Origin: WTGU01 sp965200925
GTDB taxonomy: Bacteria; Pseudomonadota; Alphaproteobacteria; UBA828
NCBI GenBank assembly: GCA_965200925.1
Contig: OZ241738.1
Span: 1,984,001 to 2,048,000 of the forward strand
Length of the DNA: 64,000 nt
Direction: 5' to 3'
Made by a program: the position numbers and the translations under genes. Each line of letters begins with the position of its first letter. Position 1 is the stretch's first letter. A model generated the notes under the pieces. It saw only the letters and a program-made list of their open reading frames with translations. It was not told where the DNA came from and did no database searches. Positions 46,880 through 54,032 of the stretch are shown here, one piece after another.

Positions 46880-47967
46880 GCCATCTTCGCCTGCGCGGGG
46901 TGAGCAAGAGCTACGGGGCCGTGGAGGCCCTTCGCGGCGTCGATCTCGATGTCGAAGAGGGCGAATTCTTCGTCCTGTTCGGGCCGAGCGCGGCGGGGAA
47001 GACGACCACGCTCAGGATCGTTGCCGGACTGGAGACGCCGGGCGGGGGCACGCTTTCCATGGACGGCCGCGATCTCGCCGGTGTCCCCGTCAAGCGGCGG
47101 GACATGGCGATGGTGTTCCAGAGCTTCGCCCTCTACCCGCATCTCACGACCTTCCAGAATCTCGCCTACCCGCTGCGCGAGATGAAACTGCGCCGCGCCG
47201 AGATCGATACCCGCGTGCGGGAGACGGCGGAGCTGCTGCGTATCACCCACACGCTCGCCCGCCGCCCGGCGTCGCTCAGCGGCGGCGAGCAGCAGCGCCT
47301 CGCCATCGGGCGCGCCATCATCCGCCGCCCCCGACTCTTCCTCTTCGATGAGCCGCTCACCAACCTCGACGCGAAGCTCCGCCATGACATGCGCGCCGAG
47401 TTCAAGCGGCTCCACCGCGAGATCGGCACCACCACGCTCTACGCGACGCCGGACCAGCTGGAGGCGCTCGGTATCGGCGAGCGCATCGCGGTGATCCGGA
47501 ACGGGCGGATCGCCCAGTGCGACGGCGCCGAGCGCCTCTACGACGCGCCGGTCGACCGCCATGTCGCCGCGCTGGTCGGCGACCCGCCGATCAACCTCGT
47601 CAAGGGAACATTGAAGCCCGGCACCGCCGGGCGACCCGCGGTCGTCCTGCCGTTCATGGAGCTCGACGCGAGCGCCTGGAGCGCGCCTTTGCGGGCACTG
47701 CCGGCGGGCGCCGAGCTCCTGGTCGGCATCAGGCCGCACGACCTCGCCCTGGCGGCGGACGGGGAGGGCATCGCGGCCACGGTCGCGATCACCGAGCCGC
47801 AGGGCGACATCACCGTGCTCGACCTCGACACGGGCGGAACGGCGCTCCGCATGGTGGTGCCGGAGGCCGCCGGCGCGGGCTACGTGCCCGGCGACGGGAT
47901 ACGCATCGCCTTCCCGGCCGCCGCCGCGCGACTTTTCATGAGCGACTCCGGCATCCTGGTGGCATAG
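46876..47967 (+). CDS. ABC importer ATPase 1 (UgpC/MalK-like, H-loop His replaced)
   Basis: This 363-residue importer ATPase has Walker A GPSAAGKTTTLRI near residue 36, Q-loop MVFQSFALYPHL, an intact signature LSGGEQQRLAIGRAI at 134-148, Walker B LFLFDEPLTNLD near 155 and a C-terminal TOBE regulatory domain. The switch histidine is absent: the segment reads YATPDQLEAL with Pro192 where MalK-type proteins have VTHDQ. The second ATPase at 52592 keeps His192 but has a degenerate signature. The two can be aligned without gaps from signature to H-loop, so they are likely heterodimer partners. It begins inside the VTT gene stop. Confidence 0.92.
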   Translation: MSHLRLRGVSKSYGAVEALRGVDLDVEEGEFFVLFGPSAAGKTTTLRIVAGLETPGGGTLSMDGRDLAGVPVKRRDMAMVFQSFALYPHLTTFQNLAYPLREMKLRRAEIDTRVRETAELLRITHTLARRPASLSGGEQQRLAIGRAIIRRPRLFLFDEPLTNLDAKLRHDMRAEFKRLHREIGTTTLYATPDQLEALGIGERIAVIRNGRIAQCDGAERLYDAPVDRHVAALVGDPPINLVKGTLKPGTAGRPAVVLPFMELDASAWSAPLRALPAGAELLVGIRPHDLALAADGEGIAATVAITEPQGDITVLDLDTGGTALRMVVPEAAGAGYVPGDGIRIAFPAAAARLFMSDSGILVA

Positions 47968-48025
47968 GATAGGCGTCGCGCCCGGGGAGCCCCCGGTGCA
48001 GCAAGGACCGATACGGGAGATGAAG

Positions 48026-49456
48026 ATGAAATTGATGGCGAAGGGAAAGGCGGCGCTCCTCGCGGGTGCCGCGGCGCTCCTCTGCGCCGGCCTGTGGGGC
48101 GGCAACGCCCAGGCGAAGGACATCACCATCAACATGGCGGCGCCCGACTGGCCGCCGACGCGGATCATGCAGGATCTCGCGAACAAGAGCTACAAGGCGC
48201 CGAGCGGCAACAACGTGAAGCTGGTGATCGACTTCATCCCCTGGCCCGACTACTACACGAGGCTCGCGGCCTCGCTGACCTCGGGCGAGGAGAAGTACCA
48301 GATGGCGGTGAGCGACAGCCAGTGGCTCGGCGCTAACATCGAGGGCGGCTACTACATGAAGCTCAACGAGTTCATCGACGCCGACCCCGAGCTGCAGGCG
48401 ATCTTCGAGGACCTGCACCCCAACCTGGTGGCGTCCTACTCCACCTACCCGCACCGGACGGAGAATTACTACGGCTTCCCCCAGATGCCGGACGTGCTGG
48501 TCGTCTATTACCGCAAGGACCTGTTCTGTGACGCCAGCGAGATGGCGGCGTTCAAGGAGCGGTACGGCTACGACCTGCCTTGCGCGCCGCAGGCGATGAA
48601 CGAGGCCGACTGGGACATGGTGCGCGACTTCGGCGAGTTCTTCCGCCGCAAGTCGGGCGACATGCTCGCTGGAGAGGCGTTGAATGACGATTTCTACGGC
48701 ATCGCTTACCAAGCCGGGAAGGGCTACGACTTCTCGAGCATGCAGATCAACGGCTTCATCTGGCAGCACGGCGGCAACATCTGGGACGAAACCAAGGAGC
48801 CGGAAGGCCAAGCCCTCGGCGTGGTCAACTCCGACACAGCGGTGAAGGCGTTCGAGCACTACCTGTCGCTGCTCGAATACATGCCCCCGGTGGTCAAGAC
48901 GGGCACGATGGACATCTTCAAGGTCGACGAGCTGTTCCGCGAGGGCAAGGTGGCCTGGATCATCCAGTGGATCGGCTTCGGCGAATCGGCGATCTCGCCT
49001 GACACCTCGAAGGTCCACGACAAGGTCGACTTCGCGCGGATGCCCGGCCTGAAAGTGGGCGACGAGATCGTGCGCTGGTCGAACATCGGCGGGCAGCCCT
49101 TCGTGCTGACCACCTGGAACAGCGACGAGATCGTCCGCGAGGCGGTGGACTTCTGCAAATGGTGGCTCTCCACGGAAGTGCAGAACGAGTTCGCCAGCCG
49201 CGGCGGCCAGAGCGGCTTGAAGAGCGTCTATTCGGCCGACACCTACATGACCTACCGGCCGTGGAACCACGCCTTCGGCCCGAGCCTGGACTGGCAGAAG
49301 GACGTCTGGCACATCCCCGAGTTCTTCGAGCTGCTGGTGCAGCAGCAGGAGGAATTCGACAAGGCCATCACCGGCCAGATCACGGCGAAGCAGGCGCTGG
49401 ACAACATCGCCGCGTTCCAGGACGAGCTGCTGCGCGACGCGGGCCGCATCGAGTAG
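48026..49456 (+). CDS. extracellular solute-binding protein of the two-ATPase importer
   Basis: This family 1 periplasmic binding protein of about 476 residues has a signal peptide (basic KLMAKGK, hydrophobic core, cleavage near NAQA-KD). The mature part contains NMAAPDWPPTRIMQDLAN and GFPQMPDVLVVYYRKDLF and is rich in Trp and Tyr, as in sugar or polyol binders. GGGAG lies at 48015-48019, which suits the ATG at 48026. Its large size and lack of the usual lipobox differ from short MalE-like members. It is separated from the permeases by a terminator and degraded DNA. Confidence 0.9.
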   Translation: MKLMAKGKAALLAGAAALLCAGLWGGNAQAKDITINMAAPDWPPTRIMQDLANKSYKAPSGNNVKLVIDFIPWPDYYTRLAASLTSGEEKYQMAVSDSQWLGANIEGGYYMKLNEFIDADPELQAIFEDLHPNLVASYSTYPHRTENYYGFPQMPDVLVVYYRKDLFCDASEMAAFKERYGYDLPCAPQAMNEADWDMVRDFGEFFRRKSGDMLAGEALNDDFYGIAYQAGKGYDFSSMQINGFIWQHGGNIWDETKEPEGQALGVVNSDTAVKAFEHYLSLLEYMPPVVKTGTMDIFKVDELFREGKVAWIIQWIGFGESAISPDTSKVHDKVDFARMPGLKVGDEIVRWSNIGGQPFVLTTWNSDEIVREAVDFCKWWLSTEVQNEFASRGGQSGLKSVYSADTYMTYRPWNHAFGPSLDWQKDVWHIPEFFELLVQQQEEFDKAITGQITAKQALDNIAAFQDELLRDAGRIE

Positions 49457-49473
49457 CGGCCGGTCACGATACC

Positions 49474-49512
49474 GGGGCGGCCGCCTGCGGGGGCCGCCCT
49501 CCTTTTCCCCGC
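49474..49512 (+). terminator. rho-independent terminator after the binding-protein gene
   Basis: GGGCGGCC (49475-49482), loop of nine bases, GGCCGCCC (49492-49499), then CTCCTTTTCCCC. The T run is short but correctly placed, about 18 bases after the stop codon. It probably stops or attenuates the message before the permease genes, so that binding protein outnumbers transporter. Confidence 0.7.
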
Positions 49513-49648
49513 ACACCGCTGGCGCGGCGGCCTTTGATCGGAGCGGAAGCCCCCGGGCCGGCCCCGCCATGCCGACCTTCGCCGAAGTCCTCAGTCCTGC
49601 TGCTGAGCGGCGAGGACGGCACGCTCCTCCCGCTTCAGAAGGACGCGC

Positions 49649-49934
49649 TTGATTGCGCCGCTCCCCAGCGGCGCGGCGTTCGACGCGGCGATCGCTGACC
49701 ACGCCACCGTCTGGCTCGGGCTGATCGGGCGGGCGACCGGGCGCAGGCGAGCCTGTTGCGCTCGCTGTGGTCCTCGATGCGCTCCTCCGCGCCGGACACG
49801 GACGCGGACACGCCGACATCGCCCGCCGCCTGATATAGCGGCAGATCGAACGCTTTTGGGAGGCGGCCGAAGCCCGCCACCGCGAAGAGATCGAGACCCT
49901 GGCGGCGCTGATGGGCGCCCGCCTCGGCGGCTAG
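49649..49934 (+). pseudogene. degraded gene of unknown family
   Basis: Three frames together read as one protein: SGAAFDAAIADHATVWLGLIG, then LLRSLWSSMRSS, then AGHGRGHADIARRLI, a stop, and RQIERFWEAAEARHREEIE with LAALMGARLGG. The shifts fall near 49745 and 49795, and a TAG lies inside. The helical, Arg/Glu-rich C terminus suggests a coiled protein, but I do not recognise it. The decay shows that no selection acts on it here. Confidence 0.55.
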
Positions 49935-49941
49935 GGCGGCG

Positions 49942-50058
49942 CTACCAGATGGCGTTGATGATGCCGAGGCCACTGGCGAGCAAGGCGAAGGCGCCGCCGG
50001 CGACCGCCGCGATGACGACGGCGCCGAACCAGCCGATTTCCCACAACATGCGCCACAT
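49942..50058 (-). CDS. possible 38-aa hydrophobic peptide
   Basis: ATG 50058 to TAG 49942 encodes one membrane span (WFGAVVIAAVAGGAFALLAS) inside decayed DNA, reading against the flanking operon. No ribosome site stands out and no family is known. It may be a remnant or chance. Confidence 0.25.
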   Translation of the reverse strand: MWRMLWEIGWFGAVVIAAVAGGAFALLASGLGIINAIW

Positions 50059-50075
50059 GGCGAGAGCCTGGCACG

Positions 50076-50207
50076 ATGGCGGGCGATCGCGAACTCGCAC
50101 TCCGCATCCGGGCCAACACCCATAACCAGATCGAGACGGCCTGCGCGCCCTGCCACGACGATTTTCACAGCCAAGCCTATTTCGGCGGTGCCCACCACGC
50201 GCCGTAG
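50076..50207 (+). pseudogene. c-type haem protein fragment (one CxxCH)
   Basis: A 43-residue frame reads IRANTHNQIETACAPCHDDF; the motif CAPCH (50142-50156) is a haem-c attachment site. It has no signal peptide and ends in FGGAHHAP. It looks like a cut-out of a larger cytochrome and lies in the same decayed stretch as the next haem remnant. Confidence 0.4.
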
Positions 50208-50581
50208 CAGGCGAAGCGCGCCGGCGAGGCGCCGCCGGGAATCAGATGGCCAGGATCGAGCGCCGGGGAAGGATCGTGACGAATCACACCCGAACGACGT
50301 CCTGCGGCCGAACGAGTAGATGATCCGCCCCGTCGGCTTCGACTGCCGCGGCCTCGGCTTCGCGATCGACGCGCTCGCGGATGCCGGCCCGATCGCCCGA
50401 AACTTCGTGGGGAGGTCCACCCTTCCATGTCGAAAGCATCGACCGGGCGGTCCGCCGTGCACAGGCCCCGACCGTTGACCGCCCGCCCCCGCACCGCCCA
50501 TGATCGGGGGCCCACTGGAAAGAATGCCGTGAAGCGAAAGGCCTCCGCCTCCATCGGGTTCACGCTCAGCGCCGCGGCGCT

Positions 50582-50740
50582 GTTGGCGGCGGCCAGCGCT
50601 ACTTCGCCGCCGTCTATCCCGACTACGCCGTCGCCGAATCCTGCGTTGTCTGCCACGACGCCCACAAGGACTCCCCGCGCCCCGACGCCGCAGCGGGTGA
50701 CGTGATGGGCGGTGCCGTCATCCGCATCCCGATGGACTGA
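50582..50740 (+). pseudogene. C-terminal remnant of a DUF3365/Tll0287-like c-haem protein
   Basis: The frame reads RYFAAVYPDYAVAESCVVCHDAH, then DVMGGAVIRIPMD and a stop. ESCVVCH-x2-H, followed at fixed distance by GDVMGG, is the end of the haem-binding DUF3365 (Tll0287-like) family, which in other bacteria is often fused to signalling domains. The N-terminal two thirds and the signal peptide cannot be found in any frame upstream (50208-50581). It is therefore a broken gene. Confidence 0.65.
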
Positions 50741-50796
50741 CATCCCCCGATGCGCCCAAGCGGTTCGAGACATCCAGACCAGGCCGCGCCGTAAGC

Positions 50797-51708
50797 ATGG
50801 CCGCGTATCACGCCGAGCACGGGACCTTCCTCGAGCGCTTCTTCGCGCGCAACCGGGGGCCGCTCCTGGTCTCGCCGGCGCTTGCCGTGCTCTTCCTGAT
50901 GAACATCTTCCCGCTGCTCTGGTCGTTCGGGCTCAGCTTCTACCGCTACCGGGCGAACCGGACGAAGGAGCCGGAATTCGTCTGGTTCAGGAACTACGAG
51001 AAGGTGCTGACGGACCCGGTGGTCTGGGAGCGCTTCCAGACGACGGCGCTGGTCGTCGCAGTGGACGTGCTGCTCCAGCTCGTGGTGGGCTTCCTCCTCG
51101 CGCTGCTGTTCGAGAAGACCTTCCCCGGCCGGCGTGTGCTGCTGATGCTGGTGCTGACGCCGATGATGCTGAGCTTCGTCGCGGTTGGCGCCTTCTTCCG
51201 CTACTACTACGAGCCCACCTTCGGGCTCCTGAGTCAGGCGGTGAAATCGGTCACGGGCGAGCCGTTCATCCTGCTCGGCTCGGAGACAGGCGCACTCGCC
51301 GGCATCATCTTCGCCGACGTCTGGATGTGGTCGCCCTTCGTGATGCTGCTCGTCCTCGCCGGTCTGGTGAGCGTGCCAAAACACCTCTACGAGGCTGCCG
51401 AGATCGACCGGGCCTCCTGGTGGCGGCGCTTCTGGACCATCACCTTCCCCTACATCCGGGGGCTTTTGCTGCTGGCGATCCTGTTCCGCACCATCGAGGC
51501 GTTCAAGCTCTTCGACATCGTGTTTCTCATCACCGAGGGCGGGCCGGGGACCTCGACCGAGACCATCGCCGTTTACGTCTACCGGGTGGCGTTCCAGTAC
51601 TTCAAGACGAGCCAGTCAGCGGCGTTGGGCTACATCCTTCTCTTCGTCGTCATCGTGTTGACGAACCTCTACCTGTTCTTCGTGCAACGAAGGGCGCAGG
51701 AGGCTTGA
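50797..51708 (+). CDS. ABC importer permease 1 (MalF/UgpA-like)
   Basis: This 303-residue inner-membrane permease starts with a short cytosolic tail, then LLVSPALAVLFLMNIFPLLWSFGLSFY as first helix. About six helices follow. The EAA loop is EAAEIDRASWWRRFWTITFPYIRG, the contact for the ATPase pair. It is closely followed (three bases) by permease 2. Two different permeases and two different ATPases make a fully heteromeric importer. Confidence 0.92.
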   Translation: MAAYHAEHGTFLERFFARNRGPLLVSPALAVLFLMNIFPLLWSFGLSFYRYRANRTKEPEFVWFRNYEKVLTDPVVWERFQTTALVVAVDVLLQLVVGFLLALLFEKTFPGRRVLLMLVLTPMMLSFVAVGAFFRYYYEPTFGLLSQAVKSVTGEPFILLGSETGALAGIIFADVWMWSPFVMLLVLAGLVSVPKHLYEAAEIDRASWWRRFWTITFPYIRGLLLLAILFRTIEAFKLFDIVFLITEGGPGTSTETIAVYVYRVAFQYFKTSQSAALGYILLFVVIVLTNLYLFFVQRRAQEA

Positions 51709-51711
51709 GCC

Positions 51712-52581
51712 ATGGCGCGCAGGCGGAGCGAAATCGGCAAGGCGGGATGGCGGCGGACGGCCGTCTCGACAGTCATCAGCTTCATCTACTTCTTCCCGGT
51801 GCTGTGGATCATCCTGACGGCGTTCAAGACGCATACGGACGCCCTGTCGACGCCACCCAAATTCATCTTCACGCCGACTCTGGAGAATTTCGCCAACGTC
51901 TTCTCCCGCGCTTACGAGCGCGGCGGCGAAGCGGTGGATACCGGCTTCGATCTGTTCTTCTTCAACAGCATCTTCATCGCCGGCGCGTCCGTCGCGGTGG
52001 CACTGGTCATCGGCACGGTCGCGGCCTACGGGTTCTCGCGCTGGCCGCTCCGGGGCAACGACACCTACATGTTCATCATCCTGACGACGCGGATGCTGCC
52101 GCCCATCATCGTCATCATCCCGATCTTCATCATGTTCCGCGTGAGCGGGCTTTCCGGCAGCTACATCGGCATCATCCTGCTCTATGCCGCCTTCAACCTG
52201 CCGTTCACGATCTGGATGATGAAGAGCTTCTTCGACGAGATCCCGCGGGAGGTCGAGGACGCGGCGCGCATGGACGGGAGCTCGGAGACGAAGATCTTCT
52301 TCCGCATCTGCCTGCCGCAAGTCAAGGCAGGCATCGCGGCCACGGCCGTGTTCGGCCTGATCCTCACGTGGAACGAGTTCCTCTTCGCGCTCCTGCTGAC
52401 CGGGCGCGACACGCGCACGGTACCGGTCGCCATGGCGCAGACCATCGGCGGCGACATCGGCGTGCGCTGGGGGCTGCTGGCCGCGATCGAGACCTTGTTC
52501 CTCATCCCGGTGGTGATCGTCACCTTCCTGCTCCAGAACCAGCTCCTGCGCGGCGTCACCTTCGGCACCATCAGGCGGTAG
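51712..52581 (+). CDS. ABC importer permease 2 (MalG/UgpE-like)
   Basis: This 289-residue permease of the carbohydrate-uptake class has about six helices beginning at TVISFIYFFPVLWIILTAFKT. The EAA loop is EDAARMDGSSETKIFFRICLPQVKAGI. TRMLPPIIVIIPIFIMF and NEFLFALLLTGRDTRTVP are typical of MalG relatives. It ends 10 bases before ATPase 2. The spacing to both neighbours indicates cotranslation. Confidence 0.92.
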   Translation: MARRRSEIGKAGWRRTAVSTVISFIYFFPVLWIILTAFKTHTDALSTPPKFIFTPTLENFANVFSRAYERGGEAVDTGFDLFFFNSIFIAGASVAVALVIGTVAAYGFSRWPLRGNDTYMFIILTTRMLPPIIVIIPIFIMFRVSGLSGSYIGIILLYAAFNLPFTIWMMKSFFDEIPREVEDAARMDGSSETKIFFRICLPQVKAGIAATAVFGLILTWNEFLFALLLTGRDTRTVPVAMAQTIGGDIGVRWGLLAAIETLFLIPVVIVTFLLQNQLLRGVTFGTIRR

Positions 52582-52591
52582 GGGGCGGGCG

Positions 52592-53692
52592 ATGGCCGAC
52601 ATCGAGCTCAAGCGGCTGACCAAGCGCTTCGGCGCGCTGGCGGCGGTGGACCGGATCGACCTCGACGTCGAGGCCGGCGAGGTGATGTGCCTGCTGGGCC
52701 CGTCGGGCTGCGGCAAGACGACGACGCTGCGCATGATCGCGGGCCTGGAGGATGCGACGGAAGGGGACATCTTCATCGCCGGAAGGCGGGTGAACGACCT
52801 GGCGCCGGCGGAGCGCGACATCGCCATGGTGTTCCAGTTCTACGCCCTCTATCCGAGCCTCACGGTGGCTGAGAATCTCGCCTTCCCGCTTCACGCCGAG
52901 CGGACGAGCAAGACGGAGATCGACCGCCGGGTGCGCGAGATCGCCGGCCTGCTCGACTTGACCCACGCTCTGGACCGGGTGCCTGGACGCCTCGCGGAGG
53001 GTGAGAAGCAGCGCGTCGCCGTGGGCCGCGCCATCGTCCGCGACCCGCAATGCTTCCTCTTCGACGAGCCGCTGAGCCGGCTCGACATCGCGGTGCGCCA
53101 GGAGATGCGCGGGCAGATCAAGCGGCTTCTGAACGGCCTGCGCAAGGCGACCGTGATCGTGACCCACGACCAGATCGAAGCGTTGACGATCGCCGACCGC
53201 ATCGCTGTCATGCGCGACGGCATCATCGAGCAGGTGGCGAGCCCGCACGACATTTTTGCGCGGCCCAGCAACGTCTTCGTCGCAGGCTTCATCGGCACGC
53301 CGCAGATGAACCTGATCGAGGCCCGCGTCATCCGGGCCGAGGAAGGCACCTGGACGGTGCGGATGCTGGACCAGGAGGTCGCATTGCCCGTGGAAGGCGC
53401 CGCCAAGGGTGGCAGGCGCACGGGCGGGGATGGTGGCGTTCTCACCGTCGGCGTCCGCCCGCGTGGCCTCGCGCTCGGCGCCGGGACCGGCCCGGCGACG
53501 ATCGGCGGTCGCGTCGATCTGGTCGAGCCGATGGGAGCGGAGACCCTGATCCACCTGCGGATCGGTGCGGACGACCTCAGGGTCGTGACGAGCCGGGGCG
53601 TCCGGGCAGCAGTGGGCGGGACGCTCCATGTCGCGCCGGTCGCCGGGCAGCTCCACCTCTTCGACCGCGACGGCGCGAGGATCGCGTCGTGA
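52592..53692 (+). CDS. ABC importer ATPase 2 (degenerate signature, intact H-loop)
   Basis: This 366-residue importer ATPase has Walker A GPSGCGKTTTLRMI, Q-loop MVFQFYALYPSL, Walker B CFLFDEPLSRLD and a normal H-loop VTHDQIEAL with His192. The signature at 134-138 is LAEGE instead of LSGGE, so the Ser that contacts ATP is lost, and the D-loop Asn is Arg (SRLD). A C-terminal TOBE domain follows from about 240. Together with ATPase 1 it should form one proper and one degenerate ATP site. Its stop overlaps the start of the next small gene (GTGA). Confidence 0.93.
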   Translation: MADIELKRLTKRFGALAAVDRIDLDVEAGEVMCLLGPSGCGKTTTLRMIAGLEDATEGDIFIAGRRVNDLAPAERDIAMVFQFYALYPSLTVAENLAFPLHAERTSKTEIDRRVREIAGLLDLTHALDRVPGRLAEGEKQRVAVGRAIVRDPQCFLFDEPLSRLDIAVRQEMRGQIKRLLNGLRKATVIVTHDQIEALTIADRIAVMRDGIIEQVASPHDIFARPSNVFVAGFIGTPQMNLIEARVIRAEEGTWTVRMLDQEVALPVEGAAKGGRRTGGDGGVLTVGVRPRGLALGAGTGPATIGGRVDLVEPMGAETLIHLRIGADDLRVVTSRGVRAAVGGTLHVAPVAGQLHLFDRDGARIAS

Positions 53693-53982
53693 GCGCGGCG
53701 AAGGCACGCCCGGCGATGTCCCGCCGCACGGCGCGGCTGATCGTGCTCGCGATCATCGGGCTCTGCCTGCTCGCCATCGTCTTCATCTTCCAGCCCGTAT
53801 GGCGGCCGCTCTATTCGGCCGGCTGCGTGATGGTGGTGGCCGGCGGCCTCGCCTTCAACCTCGTGCCCTTCGCCAACACCCGGAACCCGCTCTCCCGGGT
53901 GCTGCGCGTCGGCGCCATCGTGCTGGCGATCCTGATCGCCGCCGTCCTGGTCGCCATCGGTTTCGTCGAGGTGCTCCTGTAG
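53689..53982 (+). CDS. small three-helix membrane protein of the importer operon
   Basis: This 97-residue protein starts at GTG 53689, inside the ATPase 2 stop codon. It has a basic head (AKARPAMSRRTAR) and three membrane segments: LIVLAIIGLCLLAIVFIF, LYSAGCVMVVAGGLAF and VGAIVLAILIAAVLVAIGFV. I do not recognise a family. A small membrane protein also accompanies the glycerol importer GlpSTPQUV of rhizobia, which likewise has two ATPases, so an accessory role in this transporter is likely. Confidence 0.8.
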   Translation: MSAAKARPAMSRRTARLIVLAIIGLCLLAIVFIFQPVWRPLYSAGCVMVVAGGLAFNLVPFANTRNPLSRVLRVGAIVLAILIAAVLVAIGFVEVLL

Positions 53983-54032
53983 CCCGCGTAGCGAAAAGAG
54001 AGGATGTCGGCACCCCCGCGACGCGGCACGGC

